In this document: positions 44,205 through 57,000 of the stretch, piece after piece
Layout of the letters: each line of letters opens with the position of its first letter
How positions within the stretch are numbered: position 1 is the first letter of the stretch
Origin: Phymatolithon calcareum
Taxonomy: Eukaryota; Rhodophyta; Florideophyceae; Hapalidiales
DNA: 64,000 bases
Assembly (NCBI GenBank): GCA_977006965.1
Contig: OZ345379.1
Coordinates: 1,798,001-1,862,000, forward strand
Direction of reading: 5' to 3'
Made by a program: the position numbers and the translations under genes
Notes under the pieces: generated by a model
What the model was told of the DNA's origin: nothing
Databases searched by the model: none
The model's input: only the letters and a program-made list of their open reading frames with translations

Positions 44205-44225
44205 AAATGAATGAATGAATGAATA
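44205..44225 (+). repeat. (AATG)n microsatellite tail
   Basis: About five AATG units immediately after the palindrome pair, likely the 3' tail of the non-LTR element. Confidence 0.7.
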
Positions 44226-44227
44226 CA

Positions 44228-46463
44228 TGATGCATGATCATCGCATGATGATAATTCTCGAGGGCAATCGGCCTCTCCCTCTCTAATTTTTCAACTGGAT
44301 AACTGCAGTTCTCCAGTTAACGCCTCGTTGATCCGCCGATATGGGCAGCTGTGATAGGTTAGACATGAATTAGTTTTTTACTGCAAGTCATTGTGAATGC
44401 TGGAAGTGAGTGTTTAGCATTTTCCGTATACTGTATATTGGCGGACCAAGTGTGCTGAGAGCGCCCGCCACACAGGCGCACAGACGGCCGGTGAGCAATC
44501 TCTTTCAATAGCTCCTCCGTGCACTGCGACCAGAAGGCACCAACAAATGGCAAAGTATGATTGGGAAGGCGTGGCTGAAAGACTGAAGGCGCTAGATTGA
44601 CTTTTATGGAGTACAGGTAGAGAACTCTCAGAATCATCAGCACCATCAGTCTGTTCGCCGCTGAGGGTTCCACCACGCGAATCGTTACCCGACAGAGCGG
44701 CAAGACACTTAACCTTTCCGACGCCGCGATGCGATCCGACTGGACGAGCAAGCCTCGCAGCCGATTCCGAACGCGATTCAGAAGGCTGGCATGGCGCTAT
44801 TGCCTGCCACGACACAAAGATTAATTCGAAATGTACAGTACAGTACACTGCAGTACTGGGCAAACTTGATTGCTCGCGTATCGCATCATAGATGGGACAA
44901 TTTTGTAACGCCGTCGACGAGTCCGGAAATAAACTTTGGGCCACTGGTGTACACGCTGCGTGGAAGATCTCAATGCGAGATCATTGCGTGGCTCTCTCTC
45001 AACTGAATTCATCTCGTCCGAGACCTTGGCACGGATCGAAGCTCCGGTGCATGCATCGCTGTCTTCATTCGTTCAACGGGTGAGCGGAACAACGAAGGCC
45101 ACACGTCCGCAGGGATGGCAATTTTCATCTGTACTATACAGTACAGTACAAAGTGAAGAATATCATGTTGGAAATGAAAACGAAGCTGCTAGCGGCGTGG
45201 TACTATTTTGAACGAGATCGAAACGTGATCTTCAGTTGAGTGAGAACGGAGCCCAAGGTATCGTCTGAGTGCCTATGCACCTACAGGAACGAGCTCCGTT
45301 ATTCTTTTCTCAACAATGCGCTGGATCTTATGTATAAGTTGTGCCAACATAATTATATTGTGACAAATATCGGTTACCAGACTGAAGGGATTCCGGCTTA
45401 TTTCAAATGAATGCGAAGCCCTCACCCGGACAGGAACCTAGCAGTTTTCGGCGAGAAAACTGTTGGAAGGTGTTGCTCACCTCACGCATTGCAACCCCTA
45501 CCCATGTACGCGATTCCTTCTTTTCTTGGCCTAGAAGTTGTACTCGTTTTCGATCATCCCATAATACGGGATCCAACAGTCCGTCCGGTGTACCGGAACG
45601 CACTAAACCGGGGAGCACTGCGAGCCACATTGCGAGAGGGCAACGTGCTCTTCCCGGGCAATGGTTTGGCGAAGCATGTCGCGCACACTTCTACCAGTGC
45701 ACCACATCTCCACCGCCCCCGATCTATCATATCCCACCGCGTACCTGTAGTCTGTGCTGGGCAGGAGCATCTTGCTCGATCTGCCAAGAGGCCGTTGCGG
45801 CTCCACAAGCGACCGGTCTGCGAGAGGAAGCAAATGCAAAGATCCGTCTGCGATCTGGTCCGCTCCCAAGTGCACAAATCCCAGAAACGCAAGTGCCAGC
45901 AATAAAACAAAACTCCTCAGTTTTCCTCATAGAAAATGCAGAAATGCATGTTGTCATATGTTTCCGACTCCTCGCTCGTCGCTGCGTAACAGTTATCGGG
46001 GCAACAGTTGGAGCGTTCAATTCTACCCTTGGTCCGCACATCGGGTCCGACCGGAGCGCCGGGTAAATCGAAGCCCCTAAAAAATAAATCTAATCAGACA
46101 AAAACTGGCCAATGAACACTGGTCTTACAGCCTACGGTCCTGTTCGATAAAAATTCAAAAACTATATCCTTTATTGCTCATCTCTCTGGCCCGCATGGGA
46201 TGCGTGCACCCGGGTCCGATCCACGCCATTCACGTACCGTGGCATTGGGGTCCCAGCAAAGCGTGCAAAAAGTTTTCCCGTTTCTGTTGTCCCCAAATTC
46301 ACCGCGCGCTTGCACCGGTGTCGTTTGAAAAAATCGGCATACTGTAAGTCTGAAATCAATGCACATAAAACAATGCGCCCAACAACCTCACCCGCGTGCG
46401 CGCCGCCGCGCATTCGCACCATCCTCACCGCGCCGCCGTGCAGGTCGGGGCCTTCTCCGCAAC
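44228..46463. other. Gene-poor stretch upstream of LCB2
   Basis: Many overlapping short ORFs, none supported. Clusters of GTACAGTACAGTACA occur near 44832 and, inverted, near 45133. The LCB2 promoter should lie in the last few hundred bases. Confidence 0.3.
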
Positions 46464-48212
46464 ATGGTTCGAGTCGCGCGCGTCGGCGCGCCACCGCAAA
46501 AGGTTAAAAAGGGCGCGTACGGAGAAACCCCGTACCTCGCGGCGGTCACTACGTATTTGGGATATGCTATTCTCATTGTGTTTGGACATTTGCGTGATCG
46601 ACTGCAGTCCATTGTACGTCTATTTTCATTTGGCGCGCCGCGAAAGAACGACGAAGGTGAAGAAGGGGGGAGGAAACTTCCGCCGCTTTTGAACGATTTC
46701 GAAGACTTTTATACAAGACGCCTTTACGACCGCATTAATGATTGTTGGGGAAGACCGATTTCCGGCACCGCGGGCGCTTGGATCAATGTGCTTGAGCGCG
46801 TCGCGGATAGACTTCATTCGCCGCTTGATGCCTTGCCCGATGCACCGGAGGGTGTTGCTGTCGCCCGTCCGGTAGAAGGTGATGACGCCACGTATCTCTG
46901 CGCGAAGGATGCAGCCGAGGAGCCGAATGCAGCACGATCTCTCTCTGGTCGCGTTCGTCGCTGTCTCAACCTCGGTTCGTACAACTATCTCGGTTACGCC
47001 GATGTTCCCGGTGGTGTGCACAAATCCGTCCAAGCCGCAATCTCAAACCGTGGTATTAGCGCATGTGATGTCTCGTCATCAACGGGTCGCTCCGACGTCG
47101 TGCGTGAGCTAGAGAGGGTTGTTGCAGACTTCATTCGCAAAGATGACGCCATAGTCGTCGGCATGGGTTTCGCCACAAACTCGATGCTCATCCCTGCTAT
47201 CGTTGGTCCGGGAGACCTTATTATCTCCGACGCTCTCAACCACGCGTCCATAGTCGTTGGCGCGCGTTCCTCAGGTGCGAAGATTCGTGTCTTCGAACAT
47301 AATGACCCCGCCTCGCTAGAGGAAACGATCCGTGATGCAATAGGTACAGGCCAGTCGCACTGTGGCACACCATGGAACCGAATCCTTATCGTCATCGAGG
47401 GCATGTACTCTATGGAGGGCGAGACGCCCAAATTGCGTGAAATCGTCGCCGTGAAAAAGCGTTATGGTGCATATCTGTACCTAGATGAGGCACATTCCAT
47501 CGGAGCGCTTGGTGCCACAGGGCGAGGCGTGTGCGAACACCACGGCGTAGACTCGGCCGATGTGGATATCATGATGGGCACCTTCACCAAGTCATTCGGT
47601 GCTGTGGGAGGGTACATTGCCTCTTCTTCGGAACTTATTCACCGAATTCGCACACTTTCCGCGGCAGCCATTTACGGCACCGGTATGGCACCGGCGTGCG
47701 CGCGACACATCATCTGGGCATTTGACCAAATCGCAGGGCGTGATGGGACTGACATCGGCGCGAAGAAAATCCGTGCCCTTCGTGAAAACTCGATTTATTT
47801 CCGGAGACAGCTCGCGAGACGCGGGTTGCAGACGTTGGGAGATTGGGATTCACCTGTTATCCCGATCATGTTGTACAACCCTGCGAAAATCGCAGCCTTC
47901 TCGCGCGAGTGTCTTTCCCGTGGACTCGCCCTGGTAGTTGTCGGCTTCCCCGCTACCCCACTTTTGCTCAGTCGTGCCCGGATCTGCCTTTCTGCAGCGC
48001 ATACGCGCGCGGATCTCGAGTGGGCCCTGGATGTTATTGACGAGGTCGCGGAACTCATTGAGATCAAGTACAAGCGCAGCTGGATCGAACGGTTTCTGCC
48101 CAAGACCGTATGTGATGCATTGCTGCGCGCCGACCGGACGCCGGAATGTCTCAGCATGTTTGCTGGACACGAGCATTGTGCCGGGCGTTACTGCCTTATC
48201 AAGGCTAACTAA
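46464..48212 (+). CDS. LCB2: Serine palmitoyltransferase, LCB2 (long-chain base) subunit
   Basis: 582 residues from ATG 46464 (GCAACATGGTT context); the frame is open to an ATG at 46359, but the added residues are proline/arginine-rich and unlike the family. It is the PLP-bearing subunit of the ER enzyme that condenses serine with palmitoyl-CoA to start sphingolipid synthesis. A membrane segment (YLAAVTTYLGYAILIVFG) lies near residue 30. Conserved features include NLGSYNYLGYAD, DALNHASIVVG, YLYLDEAHSIGALG and GTFTKSFGAVGGY, with the Schiff-base lysine at residue 376; presence of that lysine makes it LCB2 rather than LCB1. Full length and intronless. Confidence 0.96.
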   Translation: MVRVARVGAPPQKVKKGAYGETPYLAAVTTYLGYAILIVFGHLRDRLQSIVRLFSFGAPRKNDEGEEGGRKLPPLLNDFEDFYTRRLYDRINDCWGRPISGTAGAWINVLERVADRLHSPLDALPDAPEGVAVARPVEGDDATYLCAKDAAEEPNAARSLSGRVRRCLNLGSYNYLGYADVPGGVHKSVQAAISNRGISACDVSSSTGRSDVVRELERVVADFIRKDDAIVVGMGFATNSMLIPAIVGPGDLIISDALNHASIVVGARSSGAKIRVFEHNDPASLEETIRDAIGTGQSHCGTPWNRILIVIEGMYSMEGETPKLREIVAVKKRYGAYLYLDEAHSIGALGATGRGVCEHHGVDSADVDIMMGTFTKSFGAVGGYIASSSELIHRIRTLSAAAIYGTGMAPACARHIIWAFDQIAGRDGTDIGAKKIRALRENSIYFRRQLARRGLQTLGDWDSPVIPIMLYNPAKIAAFSRECLSRGLALVVVGFPATPLLLSRARICLSAAHTRADLEWALDVIDEVAELIEIKYKRSWIERFLPKTVCDALLRADRTPECLSMFAGHEHCAGRYCLIKAN

Positions 48213-48659
48213 TTAACACTCTATTCGCGAGTAAACCAAGCTTTTTTCGAGAGGCTAATTTTTTCAATTTTGTGCACTCAGCAGTTGGCATAGGCCGGTG
48301 CTACTGGTCATTAAAATGCGAAAAAATCTACACTGTTGCTATCGCCGTCTTCCGCGGTTATTTGACCAACGCTATAAAACTCAAATATACATTTCTTTCA
48401 GGGCCGGTATCTGAGCTCAGAGGAACAGCATCGCGCTTGGCGACAAAACTTTCTAGAATTGTTGTCCTTTAGGTGCTCTTCGCAAGACCTCTGTTTAGTA
48501 CACGAGGCCTCAAGGGTCGCGGAGCACGATAGTTCACGAGGGCAAGCGATTTCTCCCTCTAATCCATCATGATGGAGTAGGCGAGTGCAAGGAGGCATCA
48601 TGCTTCCTGATGATTATGCCTGGCCGACTAATTGTGCATTTGTGCTTTGCGCTTATCTC
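48213..48659. other. 3' flank of LCB2
   Basis: No gene seen; it leads into the right copy of the old repeat. Confidence 0.3.
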
Positions 48660-50630
48660 GACCGCACGCCAGGAGCCTTGCCCTCTCCCCTCCAGCATAA
48701 TCTTGGTTTGGCACACCTCATGCAGTCCATCTTATTTCATGGCACTACAACCCCTTTTTTGAAGCTGTACAGCGGGAGGTGCCCTGCATTGGGCCCGGTT
48801 ACCCTCTTCAAGAGCATTGCTCCCCGCTGCATTATTTTTAACTACTTGCAAACTTGAAATCCAGTCTAAATGATATTTTCCTTGTGCTCCAACTTCTCAA
48901 GGCCTCTCCGTCTTCAGTCAACGCACCATTTCCCCGCTTTATCGAATCTCATATTTGCATCCAGTCACCCAAATCGTCGTTTAAATGGGTATCCTTCACG
49001 CCATCCTCCCTCGTAACGTATCTTCTCTCCCTTGAAACGAACATGAAAACGAACATACAACTCCGCGGTTGCTCTCCATGGTTCTTGTCGATACCAAAGG
49101 TAGAGGCCATTCTGTTCTATACATCAGTCTCACACCCGCAAATATTCTGCTTATTTCTGCCCATATTCTCTCTTCGATTTACTGCTGCCATCCGTCTGCA
49201 AATCTAACCATCCCGTGTAATCACATCACACTTCAGTCCGAACCTAAGAGGACAACCATTCGCAGGTAGCCTAATCCCTTTCGCCATCCACGCCTCTTGT
49301 GATACCCAGAACGCTCCGGTGCGTCTACCCACGAGTCGTACAGCATATTCCGCTTAACTCTTGGCCGACTTCACTCGAATGTAACGCCAATCTAGCAGCC
49401 GACAACGGAAACCTTCAATGCTGTGTTGCGCGTTGGCGCGAAACAATTTGGTAATAGAGAAATGCTTAGAATACCCATAACCGGTCCAGTGTGATGTTGG
49501 TACATTGTGAACATTGACTGGCCACGCGATTGTCATGCCGTCGAGGAGACATGCTCAATACGGTTCTGTGGAAGCTCTGTGAAGGGAGAAACTTTAATGT
49601 TTGAAAAATGAGAACTTGCTGGAAGGTAAGTTCAAGCGAAAATTTGTAACCAATGCCTTCGGCATTAAAGAAAGGGACATGCCTTGCGAACTTGGAGCCC
49701 GAGCAATTTCGAAAAAAGCTGCACTACGTACAGTTGTATTTCCCCCTGCCATCCGTTCAGCATCATCACGTCTCCAAATTTGTGCTCTATGTGGATTAAG
49801 AAACCCTGGAAGCTACTATCGTAGTCTCACAAATGGAAAGGAGTCAAAATGTAATTTCTTTCCTCGAATAAAACAGTTTGGATGAATAAAAATTCAGGCT
49901 ACAGCAGATTTTTCTGCTCCGAAACCTCAACGGTAGGTTGCATTCGGTAACAAAGGAGCTACAACTACAGCTGCTTCTGTCAACAGTGTCTTTTTTCGAT
50001 GCGTTACTGCGAGTTCAATATATCTGGAATGCTCTTAGAAACGCATCAGGCAATGGTGAGAATGACGGTCCGCAACGTGAGCGCGACTGCTACGCGCCGT
50101 CTATGCTCCCAAATAGAACGTTGTGAATGGAGCCAACTCATTTCCCCTCATTCCAAACCAATTGCAATGTCCGACCATGGTCAACAGTTCTTCTCCTCTG
50201 CCCCACCTTCCGACTTGCGGCTTACAGACGAAACGCGCTTCCTTCTCGGTCACTCTCGATAGCATCCCTGAAAGTTATCTTTGCACCAGGAAACTTGATC
50301 TAGTCGCACGGTGTAGTTTTCATCACAACAGCTCAAGCTCAATCGATGCCCTTGTGCAATGAGTGTTCGTGCTGTCCTGGTGTTGTAATAGTCCGCACGC
50401 GATCCCATTGTGAGCATGACGGGACTACTAAAAAGGTTGATTCGACACATCGACCATTTCATGGCTTTGTCCTTTTGACAAGTTGATTTTTATTGCAACT
50501 GGAAGTCGCGACGAGTCATCGGCGTTTCGCACATTCGTCAAATTTGCGAGCGCAGAAATGTTCGAAACTCGATAACGAAGAGTGACTTCTCTACCGATCA
50601 TCAAAGCCACACTTTGTATCTCCACCGGTA
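48660..50630 (+). mobile_element. Old repeat element, right copy (inverted relative to left copy)
   Basis: Counterpart of 40543-43700 in opposite orientation, without the SINE or the roughly 860-bp insertion. Coding traces include EGKFKRKFVTNAFGIKERD with ICALCGLRNPG (near 49616-49805). On the minus strand, LANLTNVRNADDSSRLPVAI near 50480-50540 matches HANLTNVLNADDSSWLPVGI in the left copy. Frameshifts and stops are frequent. Boundaries are approximate. Confidence 0.55.
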
Positions 50631-50842
50631 TATTTATTTCCTTCGAAAGATTTTCCTGTTTTGTAATGCCACTCGCGGACTGAACAGGATCCCTTCAGTA
50701 GCATTCCTCTGCGTAGGCAGACGCACACTAGAACCGTATTGATTAGACCAAGACAGAGCTCTGAGCTTCGCAGAGCTAACGACAGGACTACCGCCCGGGG
50801 CAAACCCAAGGAAAGGGGCTATAGTCCCTTGGGCACCGAACA

Positions 50843-52437
50843 ATGGAGTCAAATTCCGACTCCGGAAGGGAAAATCCCGACAGGGACGCAGCTGATCGCT
50901 GGATACCCGCGAAAACAGAAGATCCAGTCGCCACGCAAGACACCAACAGAAGCCGACGGCACGGAAAAATGGAAAATCTCGAAATTCTTCGAAAGAACAA
51001 GTTACGGACAACCGATACGCAGGGGCCATAACGCGCACAAAGGCGCGTGGAAACGGGCCAAATATCGCCAAACGCGATCCTGTGAAAGTCACAAACAGCG
51101 CCCCTAATTCGGAGCTAGGATTACACAATAAAGCTGGACCACTTCCCAACTTTGTGAAGAGTAACGCCATCAGGAAAACGTTTGTAGAACTCTGCAACCT
51201 TGCAAAGTGTGCAGAGTGCAACAAGAAAGGAACTCTTGAACTGAGAGGCGGAAGTGCCACTCGCCACTAGTACTGGAATGCAAAGATTATCCGTTCTCCA
51301 GAGAGAGCCCTGGCGTAGCAGAGTTCGTATCTAAGATCACCCAGAACCGGTCAGCTCCGGGTCAAAACTCTAGGACGGACCAGAGTGGAGTGCGGAGACG
51401 AAAACTAAGCGTTTAAGAAAGCCACACCACTTGGATTGAGCTCATTGCTGACATCTCAATTTGAACCAGGTCAGAGTAATCATCATGTAGACAGCTTCTG
51501 TCCAGCACCTGACAATGCAAACATATGACACTAAGGATGGAAAACTTGAGGCCACACTGTCGAGTATCTCCGCCTTTTAAAATTATAGCCCCGAAAATTG
51601 GCCACCGTGGGGATTCGATGCTAATAGCTCGCAGACAGCGGAGATTTCTACCAAGCAAGAAGCGAAGTACGTTAGTTGAAAGTCAGGATGACCGCCCTGG
51701 AAGGCCAAACTAAAGCCGCGGAGGACAAGATGCTAGTCATAGAAAGAGCTTTCAGAACTTTGATGGAGGAAAATCGAAGACTTCGTAGAGGGCCCCCGGC
51801 GCCATGAAAGAATCTTCGACGGTCGATTCGTCCCACGGAAAGGAGCATGGTATAATTGCAAAGGAATACCAAACTGTATAGCAATCTCAACCAGCAATGC
51901 CGTACCGAGATGCAGCATTGAAATATGAAAGCGACCAAGGGGCACAGAAAGGGAAAACGGAAGGTGTAGCAAAACTAGGAATCAAGTAAAGGGAATCCTG
52001 AACGCCCTGTAAAGCCACCCCGTGAACTAGAAGAGGAGAAACGAGAGAAATTGGACCTTTTTGCAGAGATGATGGGAAGTTTCATGCCATGCCATAGACT
52101 AACACTAAAAATGGTCGCATTGTACTTCGGAGCGCTCCCAAAGCTCCACGAAACGAAATTTCGCATGCTTTGGAAGAACTACTCAGCAAAAGGACAGTCA
52201 ATATAAATCATAGGAACAACGGTAATTGAAGTCCTGACTGAAAAACGAGAGTGGGATCATATCGTTCCCCTTCGGAAGGAAGCAGAGTTGATATGTATGT
52301 ACAAATCCAACGTCCTCGAAAGCGGAAAGAGGAAAAGACAGGGTGTAGAATCTGAACGATCGTTGGAGAGGCATGCGGCGAGAACAAAGGCGCACGTAAG
52401 CTGCGGGGTTCAAGGCACAAGCTGGCAGATCCGTTGA
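50843..52437 (+). pseudogene. ORF1-like coding relic (probable non-LTR retrotransposon)
   Basis: Several plus-strand pieces look coding but are separated by stops: 50843-51031 (basic/charged); 51082-51411 with a CAECNKKG cysteine pair and a later LECKDYPF; 51690-51806, a short coiled-coil (MTALEGQTKAAEDKMLVIER); and 51978-52437, a charged frame interrupted by one TAA near 52204 (sense continues with VIEVLTEKREWDHIVPL). Their order upstream of an AP-endonuclease fragment suggests a decayed LINE ORF1, but I recognise no named domain. Confidence 0.35.
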
Positions 52438-53581
52438 CCAGAGTTTGAGGACTGCTGGTCAAGGAGGGTTTATATAGACTAGAAGTAGAACCATAGTGAA
52501 GATTCTAAACAAAGGGATGTGTCGACACTAATGTGAAGAGACACATAGGACAAATAGATGGCTAAAAACAATTGGTCTAACGTCAATATGGTGGAGGGAG
52601 ATACTAATGGCAGGATATCATTGCCCACAGTAGTAATCGGCAATGAGGAAGCCGTTGAGGGTCCAATGGCGGTTGCTCATTGGTCAAAACGATGAGGAGT
52701 AAGACGAGGAACTATGGAAGGCGGAGATTGGCTAAAAATGATGGACTTGAGAGAGGCTCTTCAAAAGCGCTCCGCGCTCTTAGTGCGCGGCTGCTCTGTC
52801 GCGCGTGACAGTCTCGCGACTGCTTTCGGTCACGCATCACGTGACATATCTGTAACGCTAGGGTAATTACAATGCAATTATAGGATAGTAATTGTAATTG
52901 GTCTTGGCCGAGGTAACAGTGACATGATGTATGATTGATTGTGACGTGACGTGTAACGTGTGACTGAGGAACCGTAACGAGGAAGAATAGAGTATGATTG
53001 ATCAACGAAGTAACGATATGATGCGATGGTATGATATTGACTATGTTTCTGTGGTTGATAAGGGGTGTTGATCACGTCAAATGAGTGACGTGAGTGACTG
53101 TGCGTCACAGCAAGGTATTGGTTGTTAGTTGTAACAAATTACCATGCGAAAGAATGGTACGAAGGCCTGGAAGGAGCAGCCGAGCTCAGATTCAGAGCCA
53201 TCGACGTAGAAAATGTTCGGTACCTCGAGCAGTTTCCTCGGTGGCACCCGCTCTTTCCGACCTAAGAAAAATCATCGCACAGGAAAAGGCTCTTCCAGTC
53301 GGCAGTGAAAATGGAACGATTGGTCGAACCGCTACCGAAGAGGGCGACAATGGTCTCCCAGTAGGTGACTCAGGAGACGGATCATAGACCAGGAAAGAGA
53401 TCCCAACAGACGGTACTGAAGCTTACGAACAATGCGTAGAGAACCCACGCAACGCGGCGATCAACACGCCCCATCCCCCATTGGAGACCCAGAAAAGGAT
53501 GAAATACCGGAAACTCCCATAGCAAACTGGGAGCAAGCCACCTTCCAAAACAATATTTAGGAATATTGGAGATTTGCAACG
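52438..53581. other. Spacer within LINE-like relic
   Basis: No supported gene. 52850-53110 is rich in repeated GTAAC and GTGACGT motifs. A plus-strand ORF at 53094-53387 has no recognisable domain. Confidence 0.3.
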
Positions 53582-54052
53582 ATGAATCTGGGAGGTTCCC
53601 GCGAGACCCCCGAGCACCTTCGAAATTTGGTGAACAATCACGAAGTCGATGTGATTGGACTCATCGAAACACATTTGAGGCCTGAAGCACGCTTCCGAGC
53701 AGAAATATGCACAGCGAATGCCCCTAGACCCGAACTCATCGCAAAAGATGGGCGCAACCACTATAATTCCTCGAGTCGCAGGCGCGGATCAGCGAGAAAC
53801 GTTGGAGGCGTATCGCCTTTCTTCCGAAGAGGATGTGGCGTGCAGCTTATATTCAAGTACTCAAAGATTCCTTTTCAAGACTTCATTGCTCAAGTAGGCA
53901 TCCTGAAAATTGGAGTGATATATATGTCACCTATATCCACGCGTCAAGAAAAAGAAAAGTGTCTTTCGCCCATAAATGGACATCCAAGAGGCCAAACGTT
54001 TTCACAGCTCACCTTCAGTCAACCTATGCGAAAATTTATTTCTCAAACTTGA
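53582..54052 (+). pseudogene. LINE AP-endonuclease (ORF2 N-terminus) fragment
   Basis: The ORF begins MNLGGSRETPEHLRNLVNNH and continues VDVIGLIETHL, the catalytic-glutamate motif of APE-type endonucleases of non-LTR retrotransposons. GGVSPFFRRGCGV and IGVIYMSPIS then fit the following strands. The frame breaks after about 155 residues and no RT motifs follow, so it is a fragment. Confidence 0.55.
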
Positions 54053-57000
54053 CTTCGACAGCATTACACTCGTGGCTACGCCGACGCTGTGTTCACAAAA
54101 ATCGCCAATATTATATCTGAGCTCGACATGTTTATTCTTCAATGATATAATGATGGTAATGCAAGCGTTATCCATTACGCGTCCTGAAAATGCCGTGTAC
54201 TTGCTGATGATGTTTATGGTCTTTCCGACCGCAAAAACGTTTCATAAACCCTTGCAGAGATGTTACCACTCTCATCAGCAAGAGGACACCGTTCCAGCTC
54301 TTCACGGATGCTACGTCGATCTTAGACTAGATAAACAAGCTCAATACCGTTAGAGAAATGCTTTCTAAATATCAGCTACCCTATAAGAAAAAAGCTATCT
54401 CGTTCTTACCAGTGGAACGTGAAACAGTGGATAATCCACCAGCTTAACGTCGAGAAGTAGAACTGCAGAATTTTAAGTTGCATTTCTGTTTATATCGCCA
54501 GTTGTAAATTATAGCCTATGAATTAGTTGATTTGAATTAATTTCGTGCTACTATACTTTAACACTGTTGTCTTGATTAATATTGTCTTGAAATATCCAGT
54601 GTTCGATACTATCCCGTATGATAATTCACCTTCGTTTTGTCTGGCTCGCTACCGCTCCTGGAGCCGCAACGCTCACATGTTGTAGATGTATAAGGCGCGC
54701 ACATATAGGGCTCTAGATAGTATGTACAGGTGCGAACCACTTCCCTGCAACCCCGCGCAAAATTCCACTCGGTCCAACCGTTCGCTGCTCTGCTAGGCGA
54801 ATAAGGTAGAGGAATAATATGAATGAAATGCACTTACTCCCGAATTTGGACAACTACCGTGCTATTGGATATGCGGGTGATGAAAACGAAGCGCGGACGT
54901 GGCTTTTAGAACGGAAGGGATAGCTATGGTGATACATAGAGGCGGATTCGAAACCTCTAAGATAGAAGTCATGCTTAAGACCAATCAAAGAATTATTTAA
55001 TTCAAGTGAACGCCTTCTCAGTGCGGACCACAGACAGCTCTGTAGATTGTTGAGGCTAGAAGTGCGGGAATAGCAGGCAAGAGATATCAGACAGTGGAAA
55101 AACCACTACTAGGGTTACAAAATTGCTTAAGTCGCAGGTGGTACTCTCACCGAATGTTGCATTTCACAAGTAGATGTCCCATTGTGACTCATATCTCCGA
55201 ATTAACTCTGTATCCAAAATGGCTTTGAGGGGTTCGAATGGCCAATGAACAATTGTACAAATGGAAAGTAGTGGTCGCCGGTGTTGCAAATTTGGTCTGG
55301 ACGATGAAGCGGTAACTTTAGACGATGATGAGAATTCCTTTAACTATCTAGTGAAACTCGATTGGAAATGAAAGATCAGAAATCAAAGTCAAGAACACGT
55401 TTCTCGTCCATACAAGAAGATCTCTCGCCCCTATTATCAAGAAACGGGTGCTATTGCTTGTATAGCTCTCCTTCAATTACTTCATTTGCCACTACATGAG
55501 TTCCTTCAACATCGAGATACCAATTGTAGAATATTGAATTGAAGTGCTTCATTTTTGTTCTATCGACGAAACAGTATAAAACGCGATTCTGTTTTCCCTC
55601 TATGTACAGAGGAAGGAAAGCAAGTAAGAATGAACCATTCAAAGTTTTCTTCAACACAATACCTTGGATCACTGTTCCGAACCCTTGACCACTAAACGAA
55701 TATTACGGTGCTGATTGCGAGGAAATATAGCCGTATATTCTCAATGAAACTGACTCCGAAGTTTTGGGAAAAAATAACCGGTCTAAATACTTAGGGATGA
55801 AGCTGGAATTTCTCAACTCAAAGCTACAGAACCGATATGACTCGCATCAGCACTGTCAAAAGCTTTCTGAAGTTCAAATCCGCCCTGCTCAAGAGACCAC
55901 ATCGTAGACACTCCCTGGTGTCTGTGAGGGGACTGTGTTGCTTGCGACGAAAACTTTCGCAGTCCTCTATCCGCCAGGGCGAACACACGAGACGTACCTT
56001 GAGGCGGAACTCTGCAAGTGAGAGTACAAAGGAGTAGGAAGTTTCGTATAGTTATTGATTCTTTAAAACAGCAGCTTGTAGGGACAAGCCTTCAACTGCG
56101 CGTCCGATTGGATATACCAAAATTATGTGGTTCGAAAACATGTATCCGCGCACTGTAGGTAATGCGCGTGAAAGGGGAACCTTCGACAAGGTACATTTCT
56201 CCGATCATAGGTTTTTTAATTGGAACAAGCACTATTTTATCCCAGACCGCACAGATTGCAGAAACAACTCGTCAAAAATTTATCAGGAATAATTTTGTCT
56301 CTGTTGAGAGTGAATCAAGGAATTTGTCCAGTATTTACGCGTCGATATTAATGCAACTGTCGAGACAAGTTTCCAGAAGTCGAACGCTTGTAAATGTAGA
56401 ACATTGCTGTCGCACTACCAGGCAGAGCTGGAAAAAAGTACCTTATAACCGTTAGAAAACAAAATGAATACTGAAATGATATCTAAGAACGCGCCTTGCA
56501 GGGCGATGGAAGTACCCTCTTCACTTGTCCCTCTTCAGCTCTGCTGCACCGAAGAGAGAGAGAGCGAGTTATTGATTTTATTGATAACATGAAGACACGG
56601 CTCGGGGTCATAGTAGATCTGCTCTGATCTATATCGAAAGGCACTGATTCACTGCCATGTTCCTTGTAGAGCTTTATTGTAACGGTTTACGATTACTGTA
56701 ACAGACTTTTTCTGTAGGCCAACAACGTATTTTTATTGTAACAAAATATCTCTAATGACAGGCGTTCGTAATTATTATTTTCAGATCAAAGGCATTTTCA
56801 CCTTGCTACTAGGTCAAAGGCACTGTGGTTTACCAGCTTGTTCGCCCTTACCTAGACTTTAAGATTTTCAAAATCATTCAGCCCTTATATAGACTTTTAG
56901 TCGATCTAGAGCTTACAATATTTTTACAAACTAATTACTAATTTAAATCTAGCTCACCTCAATCATGCTAGAACTATCTGCTAGTTACCTACTTGCATTT

